A DNA stretch of 64,000 nucleotides from positions 124,001-188,000 of the forward strand of contig NZ_JACEFJ010000004.1 of assembly GCF_015354735.1 (NCBI RefSeq), read 5' to 3'. Below, one piece after another: positions 51,942-61,091 of the stretch. Source of the stretch: Pararhodonellum marinum. Its GTDB lineage: Bacteria > Bacteroidota > Bacteroidia > Cytophagales > Cyclobacteriaceae. The translations under genes were made by a program, and so were the position numbers. A model generated the notes under the pieces. The model saw nothing but the letters and a program-made list of their open reading frames with translations. It was not told the DNA's origin and did no database searches. Position 1 is the stretch's first letter. Every line of letters starts with the position of its first letter.

Positions 51942-52730
51942 TTGAAAAGAATTACATTTCTCCTCCTGTTTTTTACCTTCACCGCTTCACAGGCCCAGAT
52001 TCTGAACATTGAAAGATACAGATTGGAAAAAGACACCACAAAAAATTTCATGTTTAAAGCAACGGCTGGCCTGAATGTATTCAACAGAAGTGCTGCTTCC
52101 GATGCGCCTGTGAACCTTTTTGGATACAAGTGGGATGTAAATGCGGTTTACTTTCCGGGAAAACACTCCTTTATTTTTGTCTCCAATTTTGATTACCTCC
52201 GAATCAATGAAAACGATTTTTTGAATTTTGGTTTGATCCATGGCCGAGTGGTTTTTAATCGGGAAAAGATTACCAATATTGAAACTTTCGCCCAGTATTC
52301 TTTTGACAATTTCAGGGGTCTCGAGCCTCGGTGGGTAATGGGCGGAACCTTGAGGTATCAAGCGGTAAAAAGTGATCGGATGACCCTGATTCTAGGAATG
52401 GGCGCCATCTATGAACATGAAACCTGGATCCACCCATTTACAGAAGAGGATGTGCAGATTGATTTTTTCAAAAGCAGCAATTATGTCTCCCTTCGAATGA
52501 CCATAAGCCCCAATGTGGATATCAACACCGTCACCTATTATCAGGTAGGATATGATCAGGGGATTGAAGCCTTCAGGAACCGAATCAACAGCACCATCAA
52601 CTTGAATACAAAAATTACAGATCGGTTCTCATTCAACAATACCTTTGAATTTGCCTATGAAGATCGTCCAATAGTTCCTATTACGCCTTTTATTTTTGCC
52701 TTTAGGATGGGAATTTCATTGGATTTTTAA
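51942..52730 (+). CDS. DUF481-like outer-membrane beta-barrel protein
   Basis: 262 residues. The start is TTG, giving MKRITFLLLFFTFTASQAQ, a complete signal peptide; no upstream ATG exists. The mature protein alternates hydrophobic and polar residues as in a barrel: KHSFIFVSNFDYLRINENDF, IETFAQYSFDNFRGLEPRWV and GTLRYQAVKSDRMTLILGMG. It ends in FAFRMGISLDF with a terminal Phe, as expected for outer-membrane insertion. The pattern is that of DUF481 (YdiY-like). Function unknown. It lies between ssrA and dnaX. Confidence 0.82.
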   Translation: MKRITFLLLFFTFTASQAQILNIERYRLEKDTTKNFMFKATAGLNVFNRSAASDAPVNLFGYKWDVNAVYFPGKHSFIFVSNFDYLRINENDFLNFGLIHGRVVFNREKITNIETFAQYSFDNFRGLEPRWVMGGTLRYQAVKSDRMTLILGMGAIYEHETWIHPFTEEDVQIDFFKSSNYVSLRMTISPNVDINTVTYYQVGYDQGIEAFRNRINSTINLNTKITDRFSFNNTFEFAYEDRPIVPITPFIFAFRMGISLDF

Positions 52731-52821
52731 ATGTGCTGGAATCCAACTGATTAATGATTTTCCATATAGGAATTTGGTTTTTGAAAAGCTGTAAATAGGA
52801 ATAATTTTATATCTTGCGGTG

Positions 52822-53967
52822 ATGGAAAATTTCGTAGTTTCAGCCAGAAAATATAGACCGTCAAATTTCAAATCAGTGGTGGGGCAACAGCACATCACCA
52901 CAACCTTGAAAAATGCGATCAAGAACAACCACCTGGCTCAGGCATTTTTATTTTGTGGACCAAGGGGTGTGGGGAAGACAACTTGCGCGCGAATCCTTGC
53001 CAAAACCATCAACTGTGAAAACCTTACCGCGGACTTTGAAGCTTGCAACACCTGTGATTCCTGCAAGGCCTTCAATACCAACAGCTCTTTCAATGTACAT
53101 GAACTGGATGCAGCCTCCAACAATTCTGTGGAGGACATCCGAAACCTGGTAGATCAGGTAAGATATGCCCCTCAAAAAGGCAATTACAAAATCTACATCA
53201 TTGATGAGGTGCACATGCTCTCCAATCAGGCTTTCAATGCTTTTTTGAAAACCCTGGAAGAGCCACCCAAATACGCCATTTTTATTTTGGCTACCACTGA
53301 AAAACACAAGATCATTCCCACCATCCTTTCCCGTTGTCAGATATTTGATTTCAACCGGATTCAGATCAAGGACATTGCGGATCATCTCAAGTACATTGCC
53401 TCTGAGGAAACCATCACTTTTGAGGAGGAGGCGTTGAGATTGATCGCTACCAAGGCGGATGGAGCATTAAGGGACGCTTTGTCTATATTTGATCTGATCG
53501 TCACCTATTCCGCAGGCCGCAAACTCACCTATGAGGAGACCATAGCCAACCTGCACATATTGGATTATGATTATTATTTCAAGGTTACAGATGCTTTGTT
53601 GGAAGAAAGCATTTCCAAAGTACTTTTGGTTTTTGACGAAATCCTGAAGAAGGGATTTGACGGACAAAACTTTATTGTCGGTCTAAGTGAGCATTTTCGG
53701 GACTTGATGGTCTGTAAAGATCCAACGACCATCACTTTGCTGCAGGTTTCAGAAAGTGCACAACAGCGGTACAAAGAACAGGCTGCACAGACTTCCCTGA
53801 CTTTTCTTCTTTCCGCATTGAACATCTGCAACCAATGTGACATCCATTACAAGGCAAGCAAAAACCAAAGGTTGCATGTGGAATTGGCCTTAATGAAACT
53901 GGCAAAACTTCCCCATGCCATCACCCTTGCGGCTTTGGCTCAAGAGGAAACAAAAAAAAAAGCCTGA
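52822..53967 (+). CDS. dnaX: DNA polymerase III subunit gamma (short product of dnaX)
   Basis: Clamp-loader ATPase. 381 residues from ATG 52822 (a GTG one codon earlier is the alternative). Walker A is GPRGVGKTT, the zinc-module cysteines are in EACNTCDSCKAF, Walker B is IYIIDEVHMLS, sensor 1 is ATTEKHK, and the arginine finger is in LSRCQ. It stops at TGA 53965-53967, directly after the domain III collar helices and directly after an A10 run. E. coli gamma ends at an equivalent place. The -1 frame stays open for 197 more codons with tau-like sequence. So this is either gamma of a gamma/tau pair or the 5' part of a frameshifted gene. Confidence 0.92.
   Translation: MENFVVSARKYRPSNFKSVVGQQHITTTLKNAIKNNHLAQAFLFCGPRGVGKTTCARILAKTINCENLTADFEACNTCDSCKAFNTNSSFNVHELDAASNNSVEDIRNLVDQVRYAPQKGNYKIYIIDEVHMLSNQAFNAFLKTLEEPPKYAIFILATTEKHKIIPTILSRCQIFDFNRIQIKDIADHLKYIASEETITFEEEALRLIATKADGALRDALSIFDLIVTYSAGRKLTYEETIANLHILDYDYYFKVTDALLEESISKVLLVFDEILKKGFDGQNFIVGLSEHFRDLMVCKDPTTITLLQVSESAQQRYKEQAAQTSLTFLLSALNICNQCDIHYKASKNQRLHVELALMKLAKLPHAITLAALAQEETKKKA
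53952..53961 (+). promoter_or_regulatory. A10 slippery site in dnaX
   Basis: Ten A, read in frame as ACA AAA AAA AAA GCC TGA. One extra A from polymerase slippage, or a -1 ribosomal shift, enters the tau frame. GAGG lies 4 nt upstream of the run's preceding ACA, and GCCT/AGGC can pair just downstream (53962-53986). Confidence 0.7.
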
Positions 53968-54554
53968 ATGAGCCCGTCCCAAAGGCGCAAAAACAGCAGG
54001 TAACTACAGCAGGTACAATAGAAAAAAAACCTTCTTCAACTCCGATTTTACAGGATTTAAAAAGGACTATGGTCATTCCCAACAGCGTAGCGGAAGCCAA
54101 AAAAAGAATGCTTTCCAATGTAGCTGAAAAGGATCAGGTCAAAAAAGCAGGCAAGCAAGAAAATCAGGGAGAGACCATACCCTATGATCCATTTGATCTG
54201 AAAAAACTGGAACAAGTGATGGGAAACATCATTCTGGAATTTAAAAAAGGCCATAAAAATCTGGAATTAACCGTGGTAAAGCAACCCTTTGAACTCCAGG
54301 GTGAGCAGATTACTTTTTTGCTTCATGGAGACCTGCAAAAAGATATTTTTCAAAAATTAAAGCCTGAGCTTTTGGGTATATTGAAAAAAGCACTCAATAA
54401 TTACAGGATTACCCTGGACATGCGGATTGAGGATGATTCGGAAAACAGCGGCAGTAGACTTTACACTTCTACGGACAAACTCAATTACCTAAAAGAAAAA
54501 AATCCTGCGCTAAAAGAACTCCAAAAAAGATTTGGCTTGGAGGTAGATTTTTAG
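53961..54554 (+). CDS. dnaX: tau-specific C-terminal part of dnaX (-1 frame)
   Basis: 197 residues read in the -1 frame after the A10 run, beginning SLNEPVPKAQKQQ. A low-complexity linker (about 60 residues, Lys/Gln/Thr/Pro) leads to a folded domain (MVIPNSVAEAKKRMLSN, LTVVKQPFELQGEQITFLLH, LKELQKRFGLEVDF) like the C-termini of Bacteroidota DnaX proteins that contact the polymerase. Joined to the upstream part it gives a 577-residue tau, a normal length. An internal start at ATG 54114 or similar is much less likely. It overlaps the stop of the convergent DUF3078 gene by 4 nt. Confidence 0.85.
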   Translation, partial: SLNEPVPKAQKQQVTTAGTIEKKPSSTPILQDLKRTMVIPNSVAEAKKRMLSNVAEKDQVKKAGKQENQGETIPYDPFDLKKLEQVMGNIILEFKKGHKNLELTVVKQPFELQGEQITFLLHGDLQKDIFQKLKPELLGILKKALNNYRITLDMRIEDDSENSGSRLYTSTDKLNYLKEKNPALKELQKRFGLEVDF

Positions 54555-55546
54555 AAATCTATTCCTATCCCAAAATTGATCAGGTTTTGCAATTGGACTG
54601 CTTGCTTGCTCGTCCCGTCTCCCTGATCTATAAAAACTTTCTCATCATAAATCAAAATGGTCTCGATTCGGGTGGAAATGTATTTATTGACCTTAAGATT
54701 GATAATTGAATTGAAGTTTACCACCATGTTGCCGAGTCTTTCGTAATTGGAGAAAAGGTTGAGGTCGGCTTTCCAAGACACATTCTCCATTAATTTCATG
54801 TCTATGGAGGTACCCAGTGACACCCCTGCCTCTGCGTTTACCTTTTCTCCGGGGATTACCCCAAATGCGCCGGCCCTGCTCAATGAATCATCTAAAACTA
54901 TCGTAAACCTCCCTGAAAACGGAGAAGCAATGATTGATAATTTATCTCCATTTTCAAATTCTTCTCTGTAATTCAAACCAGTGGATGACTGTATGTATGC
55001 CGGGCTGAGCAAATCGGAAATTTTGGTCCTGACTTCCAAATCTGACCCCCCAGGCCTCGAATACCTATAACCAGCCAACATTTGGGTTCGAGCATCCAAC
55101 TGAGTGGATAGGTAAAGTTTCTCCGAAAGTTCTCGGCCATATTTTGTTAAAAAAATAAAGTTGTCATTGGTTTTTCGGGTAGGAAATGCCCTACCAGTTT
55201 GCCGGTTAAACCCAAAGTTTATCGTGAGTCTGGTGTCCCAGATTTTATCGTCTTTTTTGTAGTTGGCAAACAGGTTCAATCCAGTATTCAAAGCAAAGGA
55301 ACCGGCTCCACCAGCATTCCAGTTGCTTAAAGAAACCTGCTGTATGCTCAAGTTATAATTTCCTCCTTTATCCCAAAAAATCTCTTTTACTTCGGGCTTA
55401 AAGATCAAGGAATCTCCCAGCATGATCAAAGTGTCACCATCGATCAAGACCGTGTCTGCCAGAATAAATTGATCCTGATCTTGGGCCCAACCATGAATGG
55501 AAAGGCCTAACATACAAATCAAAATCAAACAGATAATCCTATACAT
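54551..55546 (-). CDS. DUF3078 family outer-membrane protein
   Basis: 331 residues. Signal peptide about 1-21 (ICLILICMLGLSIHGWAQ). The DUF3078 hallmark region is DKGGNYNLSIQQVSLSNWNA followed by GGAGSFALNTGLNLFANYKK. The rest is barrel-like strands ending LINFGIGIDF with a terminal Phe. The family is nearly confined to Bacteroidota and is of unknown function. It has its own -7 box 28 nt upstream. The box begins directly after the lytic transglycosylase gene, so it can be expressed apart from that operon. It converges on dnaX. Confidence 0.9.
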   Translation of the reverse strand: MYRIICLILICMLGLSIHGWAQDQDQFILADTVLIDGDTLIMLGDSLIFKPEVKEIFWDKGGNYNLSIQQVSLSNWNAGGAGSFALNTGLNLFANYKKDDKIWDTRLTINFGFNRQTGRAFPTRKTNDNFIFLTKYGRELSEKLYLSTQLDARTQMLAGYRYSRPGGSDLEVRTKISDLLSPAYIQSSTGLNYREEFENGDKLSIIASPFSGRFTIVLDDSLSRAGAFGVIPGEKVNAEAGVSLGTSIDMKLMENVSWKADLNLFSNYERLGNMVVNFNSIINLKVNKYISTRIETILIYDEKVFIDQGDGTSKQAVQLQNLINFGIGIDF

Positions 55547-55574
55547 AGGGCAAATTCTTCTTCATAGGGCAGGG

Positions 55575-55582
55575 CAAATATA
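55575..55582 (-). promoter_or_regulatory. -7 box for the DUF3078 gene
   Basis: The minus strand reads TATATTTG directly after the stop codon of the upstream gene and 28 nt before the DUF3078 ATG. Confidence 0.6.
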
Positions 55583-57190
55583 TCATGGAAAGTTGGATGT
55601 ACCTCCATCTGTTTTGATGATAATTTGCTGTCCGATTTTGAGGTTGTTGTCTGGACCAATGTTGTTCCATTGTTTTAATTGGTCGACCGTCACCTGGTAT
55701 TTTTTGGAAAGTGCATAGAGTGTCTCACCCGTTACCACAGTATGGGTGATCTGTGCTACATTGGGTGCGGCAGGGGGAGTAGCTTGGGGGGTTGATACAG
55801 GATTTGAATCAACCGTTTGGTTTACCTGCACTGCCTGACTTGTCCTGACAGGCCGGCTTTGCTGTTGGCTTGGGACCGGAACCATTTTAATGCTTTCGCC
55901 CCTTTGGTAATATTCCTGAAGCTTCAGCACCATACCTGGACGGAGGTCTTTATCTGAAAATATCCTGTTTTTAGCTTTCAATGCATGTAAGCGGATGCCA
56001 TAAAGCTGTGAAATTTCCCACAAGGTTTCACCTTGCTTGACCACATGGTCGGGTACAGCGGCTTTATTTTTTTTGCGTTTGGTATAGTAGTATCTTTGGG
56101 CTTCTACTTTTGTGTTTTTATCCAGATCATTGACCCTTCTAAATTTCCCCTCTTTTATTCCGGCCCTATCTGCCATGGCTTCTTGGCTCATGGTGTTTTT
56201 AGCCAGGATGCCTTTGATTCCGTTGACTTTAACTTGCCCGGGGAGTTCAGGTCTCGAAGTATTTCCGGAGACCTTGGGAAATGCGGCTGCCTGATTGATG
56301 ATTGGTGTGTTGGTTGAGTAGGTATAGTCGGGAATGTTAGAAGTAAGCACGGGCCTTGACGGAGACATGCCTTGACGTGGGTAGGTGACATAATAGGTTT
56401 TGTCTCCAGGGATTTGGTTTCCGCCGATCCACTTGTTGTATTCTCTGATTTGGTTTTCATGAACCCCCGCACTTTGAGCTATCTGCTTGACTGTGCTGGG
56501 ACCCTTCACTGGCATAACTTCCAGGTATGCACTGTTGCTGACCAGCTTTCCTAGTTGCCCTTCAAAGGCCACTTTGTGGGCAAGAAATTTTTTGAGGTAC
56601 CAATGGGAGTTTTTGTCAATGTTCATGGTCCTGTTGCCATTGTATCGGTCACCAAAATAACCCTTGGCTCCGCCTAGCCCCATTTGGTAGGAGACTAAGG
56701 CACAGGCCCAGTTGTTGAAGTATTGGTTGTGTTTTTGCAAATAAAGTGCAGCACCTTGGGTGGAGGAGACAATGTTTTTCCTTTCATCCACCTGATTGTC
56801 TACCCGGAGAAAGACCTCTTCGGCAGTCCCTTTTTTAAACTGCCAAAAACCTACCGCATTACTGGTAGAAACCGCATCTGCTATCAGACTGCTCTCCTGA
56901 ATCACCAGATATTTCAGATCTGTAGGCACTCCTTTTTCCGCCAAGACCTGCTCTATGACGGGCATGTACAAGTTGACCCGATCCAATTTGGTTTGAAAGT
57001 AGTTTTGGTTTCGGTACAGAGCGTCCACATCCAATTGGATCTCACGCCTCGCCTGCTCATTGAGGCGGAGGGTCATGTCTGCAAATTGAATGGTGGAAGG
57101 TACCTGTGGCACTTGGGCCTTGAGCCCTGAAGAAAGCAAGAAAGCAAAAATAAAGCAATGGGATAGCAATCTTGAAAATGCTGTTTTCAT
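55583..57190 (-). CDS. MltD-like lytic transglycosylase with LysM domains
   Basis: 535 residues. Signal peptide about 1-25. The SLT (goose-lysozyme-like) domain is at about 85-200: catalytic Glu in LVIQESSLIADAVS, then AVGFWQFKKGTAEEV and WACALVSYQMGLGGAKGYF. Two LysM modules follow (HVVKQGETLWEISQLYG near 390 and HTVVTGETLYALSKKYQV near 480), joined by a Pro/Gln/Val-rich linker. It cleaves peptidoglycan with anhydro-muramyl product formation. It is the third gene of an operon with an M16 peptidase and an O-methyltransferase (8-nt and 2-nt gaps). Confidence 0.93.
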   Translation of the reverse strand: MKTAFSRLLSHCFIFAFLLSSGLKAQVPQVPSTIQFADMTLRLNEQARREIQLDVDALYRNQNYFQTKLDRVNLYMPVIEQVLAEKGVPTDLKYLVIQESSLIADAVSTSNAVGFWQFKKGTAEEVFLRVDNQVDERKNIVSSTQGAALYLQKHNQYFNNWACALVSYQMGLGGAKGYFGDRYNGNRTMNIDKNSHWYLKKFLAHKVAFEGQLGKLVSNSAYLEVMPVKGPSTVKQIAQSAGVHENQIREYNKWIGGNQIPGDKTYYVTYPRQGMSPSRPVLTSNIPDYTYSTNTPIINQAAAFPKVSGNTSRPELPGQVKVNGIKGILAKNTMSQEAMADRAGIKEGKFRRVNDLDKNTKVEAQRYYYTKRKKNKAAVPDHVVKQGETLWEISQLYGIRLHALKAKNRIFSDKDLRPGMVLKLQEYYQRGESIKMVPVPSQQQSRPVRTSQAVQVNQTVDSNPVSTPQATPPAAPNVAQITHTVVTGETLYALSKKYQVTVDQLKQWNNIGPDNNLKIGQQIIIKTDGGTSNFP

Positions 57191-57198
57191 GAAGATGT

Positions 57199-57843
57199 TT
57201 ATATTTTTCTAGCGATCATTATTCCGTCCCTGATGGGCAATAGCACATTTTCCACTCTCGGGTCAGCCTGCACCATGGCATTGTATTCCAAAAGCACGGC
57301 TGTATCTTTGTCAGGTTTATCTTCAGTTTTCTGTACAACTTTTCCCGACCACAGCACATTGTCAGCCAAGATGATGCCTCCCGGATTAACTCTGTCAACG
57401 ATCAAATCATAATAATTGATATAATTGCGCTTGTCTGCATCGATGAAAACCAAATCAAAAGTTCCCTCTAGGGTAGGGATTATATCCAGTGCATTGCCCA
57501 ATCGATAATCAATTTTATGCTGAAGTCCTGCTTTTTCAAAATAGCTCCGCACCCTGCTTTCCAGCTCATCATTGATGTCTAAAGTGATCAGCTTACCCTC
57601 CGGAGCCAATCCCCTCGCCATGCAGATTCCTGAATAACCAGTATAGGTGCCTATTTCAAGGATGACTTTGGGCCGGAGCATTTTGGAGATAAGTTCCAGC
57701 ACTTTGCCCTGTAAGTGTCCCGAAAGCATCCTTGGCATCAATACCTCAGCATGTGTATCTCTGGCTATTTCTGACAGGATGGCATCTTCGGGACTGCTGT
57801 GGTCTTCACAATATTGCGAAATAAGTGGGTCAATCAGCTCCAT
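57199..57843 (-). CDS. SAM-dependent O-methyltransferase (caffeoyl-CoA OMT type)
   Basis: 214 residues, cytoplasmic. SAM-binding motif I is VILEIGTYTGYSGICMARGL (about 57-76). Motif II acidic residue is in LITLDINDE. The divalent-metal Asp residues are in FDLVFIDADKRNYINYYD and GIILADNVLWSG. This is the class I OMT family (PF01596), whose bacterial substrates are mostly unknown. It starts 2 nt after the M16 peptidase gene and ends 8 nt before the transglycosylase gene. Confidence 0.94.
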   Translation of the reverse strand: MELIDPLISQYCEDHSSPEDAILSEIARDTHAEVLMPRMLSGHLQGKVLELISKMLRPKVILEIGTYTGYSGICMARGLAPEGKLITLDINDELESRVRSYFEKAGLQHKIDYRLGNALDIIPTLEGTFDLVFIDADKRNYINYYDLIVDRVNPGGIILADNVLWSGKVVQKTEDKPDKDTAVLLEYNAMVQADPRVENVLLPIRDGIMIARKI

Positions 57844-57845
57844 TT

Positions 57846-59075
57846 TTATTGCGGTAAATATGTCAGGAAACTCAACTGCTCCTCGTCCAATACCTCATTG
57901 GCAATATCCTGTAAGGTTTCTGCAGTCGTGTTTCTTATGGTGGCAAATATACTGTCCAAAGATTCAATTTTACCCTTATCCAACAGGTTTTTGCCAAAAA
58001 CCAACATTAAGGCAGCGTAATTTTCCTCGGCCATGGCCATTTGGCCGATGGCTTGTTCCTTGGCCATGTGCAGTTGAAGCGTACCTAGTTTTTTATCACG
58101 GAGGCTTTTCAGCTCTCTGAGCACCAATTTGCGGGCTTTGGGCGCGGTGCTTTCTTCTGTTCCATAGAATATGCCTAAGAATCCGGTATCAGAAAATGTC
58201 TGAAAACTTGATTCTACACTATATACCAGCCCATGTTTTTCCCTAAGTGCCATGTTCAGTCTGGAATTCATACTTGGCCCACCTAGGATGTTGTTGAGCA
58301 AATACAATTGATACCGCTTTGGGTGGTGCAGGTGATAAGCAGGCTTACCCAAGGCACAGTGTGCCTGAGAAATATCCTTATAAATGGTTTTATGGGTAGG
58401 TTCGTATTGATGGAATTTACTGCGGATATACAGACTTCTCTTTTCCGTGATTTCTTCCAGCAAAGGTTGGATCTGCTTTAGCACTTTTTGGTAGCTGATG
58501 TTACCTACTACCGAAAAAACGATTTTATGGGTATCCAGCCTACTGGAAATAAAATCAAAGAAATCCTGCTGTTGGAACTGGGAAACCGTCATCGTGTTGC
58601 CAAGGATATTTCTACCTAGGGCATGGTTCGCATAGATCATTTCGTCCAGTTCATCCTGTATGGAATCATCGGGCGAGTCCCTGTACATGGACATTTCCTC
58701 CAGGATTACCTGTCTTTCTTTTTCGATTTGCTTTGGCGGAAAAATACTGTGAAAAGTGATGTCAAAGAGGAGTTCAGCTGCTTTATTGAAATGATTTTTC
58801 AATGTACTGGAGTAGAAACAGATTTTTTCCTTGGTCGTATAGGCGTTCAGTTCCCCTCCTACGGAGTCCAAGCGGTTGAGGATATGAAATGCCTTTCTTT
58901 TATGGGTTCCTTTGAAGGCCATGTGTTCCCAAAAATGGGCAAGCCCTTCCTGTTCTACTGATTCGTCTCTGCTTCCTATATTTAAAATGAATCCACAATG
59001 TACGAGTCTGGTATGGGTGACTTCCTGATGAACGATACGGATGCCATTGGCCAACTCCTTGATGTTGTATGTCAT
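57846..59075 (-). CDS. M16 family zinc peptidase
   Basis: 409 residues from ATG 59075 (a TTG six codons earlier is less likely). It has the inverted zinc motif HxxEH in GLAHFWEHMAFKGT (about 50-63) and the downstream Glu ligand in FPPKQIEKERQVILEEM. The full two-domain length matches PqqL/YmxG-type processing peptidases. No signal peptide, so it is probably cytoplasmic. It leads the operon with the O-methyltransferase and the transglycosylase and has a -7 box 29 nt upstream, divergent from the aminopeptidase gene. Confidence 0.95.
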   Translation of the reverse strand: MTYNIKELANGIRIVHQEVTHTRLVHCGFILNIGSRDESVEQEGLAHFWEHMAFKGTHKRKAFHILNRLDSVGGELNAYTTKEKICFYSSTLKNHFNKAAELLFDITFHSIFPPKQIEKERQVILEEMSMYRDSPDDSIQDELDEMIYANHALGRNILGNTMTVSQFQQQDFFDFISSRLDTHKIVFSVVGNISYQKVLKQIQPLLEEITEKRSLYIRSKFHQYEPTHKTIYKDISQAHCALGKPAYHLHHPKRYQLYLLNNILGGPSMNSRLNMALREKHGLVYSVESSFQTFSDTGFLGIFYGTEESTAPKARKLVLRELKSLRDKKLGTLQLHMAKEQAIGQMAMAEENYAALMLVFGKNLLDKGKIESLDSIFATIRNTTAETLQDIANEVLDEEQLSFLTYLPQ

Positions 59076-59103
59076 GCTTAATTGTAATCTCAATTTGAAA
59101 TTA

Positions 59104-59111
59104 CAAAAATA
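59104..59111 (-). promoter_or_regulatory. -7 box for the M16 operon
   Basis: The minus strand reads TATTTTTG, 29 nt before ATG 59075. It is 42 nt from the divergent box at 59154. Confidence 0.55.
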
Positions 59112-59153
59112 ATGGACTTTATCGGCATATTTTTTTGAAGGGGATAAATATGC

Positions 59154-59161
59154 TATTTTTG
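59154..59161 (+). promoter_or_regulatory. -7 box for the M24 aminopeptidase gene
   Basis: TATTTTTG, 18 nt before ATG 59180. It excludes the two longer in-frame starts at 59135 and 59150, which lie upstream of it. Confidence 0.55.
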
Positions 59162-59179
59162 AACCACAACGATAAGCTT

Positions 59180-60469
59180 ATGCGATACGAAGCCCTGCCT
59201 GCTGCACTCTATGTGAAAAACAGGAAAAAACTACTCAAAAAACTCCCGAAAAATGCCATTGTGGTACTAAATTCCAACGATATCATGCCCACCAATGCGG
59301 ATGGGACCATGAGATTTCGTCAAAACAATGACCTCCTTTATCTCACGGGAATAGACCAAGAGGAAACGGTTTTGGTCCTTTGTCCCGATTTTCCCAATCC
59401 TGATATGCGAGAAATCCTTTTTCTTCGGGAAACAGATGAGCACATTGCCATCTGGGAGGGGCACAAATATACCAAAGAGGAGGCCTATGCCGCATCTGGC
59501 ATCAAAAACATCCAATGGGTATCCAATTTTGAGTCGGTATTTAATACCCTGATGGCATTGAGTGAGGGGGTATTTCTCAATACCAATGAGCATTTAAGGG
59601 CAGCTGTGGCTGTGGAAACCCGCGATGCACGCTTTATCAAAAACTGTAAGAAAAGGTACCCCTTGCACCAATACCACAGATTGGCTCCTTTGATGCAAGA
59701 ATTGCGTGCTGTCAAAGAAAAGCAGGAATGGGAGCAGCTTCAAAAAGCCTGCGACATCACCGAGGCGGGCTTTAGACGCATCCTTTCTTATATAAAACCC
59801 GGTGTCAAGGAATATGAAATAGAAGCAGAATACCTGCATGAATTTGTGAGAAGAGGAAGCAGAGGATTTGCCTATGAACCCATCATCGCCTCCGGTGCCA
59901 ATGCCTGTGTGCTGCATTACATTGACAACAAGGAAGTCTGCCAAGACGGGGACCTCATCCTGTTTGATGTAGGGGCAGAGTATGGCAACTACAATGCAGA
60001 TATGAGTCGTGCGATCCCTGTCAATGGACGGTTTACCAAAAGGCAAAGAGACATCTATCAAGCAGTATTGAGGGTTCAGCGAGCGGCCATGGATCTCCTC
60101 CGTCCCGGCACGAATATTCAGGATTACCACAAGGAAGTTGGGCTCATCATGCAGTCCGAGTTGCTGGGATTAAAGCTTTTGACCAAAACAGACATCAAAA
60201 AGCAGGATCCCCAGAAACCAGCCTACAAAAAGTACTTTATGCATGGAACCAGCCATCATTTGGGTCTCGATGTCCACGATGTGGGGACCATGTACAATCC
60301 CATCAAACCGGGTATGGTCTTTACGGTTGAGCCTGGTATTTACGTGATGGAAGAGGGAATAGGGATCCGTTTGGAAAACAATATTGTGATCCAAAAAGAG
60401 GGTTATCTAGACTTAATGAAAAATATCCCTATTGAGGCAGAGGAAATTGAGGAGTTGATGAACCGATGA
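59180..60469 (+). CDS. Xaa-Pro aminopeptidase (M24B)
   Basis: 429 residues from ATG 59180, chosen because the -7 box at 59154-59161 lies downstream of the earlier starts. It removes N-terminal residues next to proline. An N-terminal creatinase-like domain (MRYEALPAALYVKNRKKLLK, FRQNNDLLYLTGIDQEE) precedes the pita-bread catalytic domain. The metal ligands are Asp, Asp, His, Glu and Glu in LILFDVGAEYGNYNADMSR, MHGTSHHLGLDVHDVG, FTVEPGIYV and GIRLENNIVI. A NUDIX hydrolase gene follows after 4 nt, so the two are co-transcribed. Confidence 0.95.
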   Translation: MRYEALPAALYVKNRKKLLKKLPKNAIVVLNSNDIMPTNADGTMRFRQNNDLLYLTGIDQEETVLVLCPDFPNPDMREILFLRETDEHIAIWEGHKYTKEEAYAASGIKNIQWVSNFESVFNTLMALSEGVFLNTNEHLRAAVAVETRDARFIKNCKKRYPLHQYHRLAPLMQELRAVKEKQEWEQLQKACDITEAGFRRILSYIKPGVKEYEIEAEYLHEFVRRGSRGFAYEPIIASGANACVLHYIDNKEVCQDGDLILFDVGAEYGNYNADMSRAIPVNGRFTKRQRDIYQAVLRVQRAAMDLLRPGTNIQDYHKEVGLIMQSELLGLKLLTKTDIKKQDPQKPAYKKYFMHGTSHHLGLDVHDVGTMYNPIKPGMVFTVEPGIYVMEEGIGIRLENNIVIQKEGYLDLMKNIPIEAEEIEELMNR

Positions 60470-60473
60470 GTTG

Positions 60474-60899
60474 ATGGCCCATACCTATGATTATCCAAGA
60501 CCTTCTCTTACAGCCGATGCAATAGTGTATTGCATGGATACCAAAGAGGTGCTTTTGATCAAAAGGAAAAATGAACCTTTTCATGGTAAATGGGCCCTTC
60601 CGGGAGGATTTGTAGATCCTTATGAAATTCCTTTTCAGGCCTGTCTCAGGGAATTGAAAGAGGAAACAGCTTTGGAACTTTACGGACATCCGGAAATTCT
60701 TGTGGGGGTTTATGGACAAGAAGGCAGGGATCCCAGAGGGTGGACCGTCTCAGTCGTATATTTTTTTGAAGTCTTAGAGACAACCAAATCCAAAGTCCAG
60801 GAAGGTTCTGACAGCAGCGAGGTGGGCTGGTTCGAATGGATCGCATTGCCGGAATTGGCTTTTGATCACCTTGAGATTCTTGGAAATGTTCAAGCGTAA
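60474..60899 (+). CDS. NUDIX hydrolase
   Basis: 141 residues from ATG 60474. The NUDIX box reads GGFVDPYEIPFQACLRELKE followed by ET, matching G-x5-E-x7-R-E-U-x-E-E. The ADP-ribose or nucleotide substrate cannot be told; the short DYPRPSLTADAIVYCM N-terminus and the WFEWIALPELAFDH end are of the ADP-ribose pyrophosphatase/NrtR-like group, here without a DNA-binding domain. It is in an operon with the M24 aminopeptidase. Confidence 0.92.
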   Translation: MAHTYDYPRPSLTADAIVYCMDTKEVLLIKRKNEPFHGKWALPGGFVDPYEIPFQACLRELKEETALELYGHPEILVGVYGQEGRDPRGWTVSVVYFFEVLETTKSKVQEGSDSSEVGWFEWIALPELAFDHLEILGNVQA

Positions 60900-61091
60900 A
60901 TTGGAGGTTTGTTTTAATTGAGAGTCAATCTGTAGATTTCAAAAGAATTTTTTCTGAATTGTTAGAGAAGTAGGGGAAAAGAAAATAGTTAAAGGCCTGC
61001 CGGATGTGCTTACGCTGATTGCCAGGTCTGCTTTTTATGGGATTGTGGTGGGGGAGTAGCACATGTTTGTGACGAATAATCCATTTATTTT

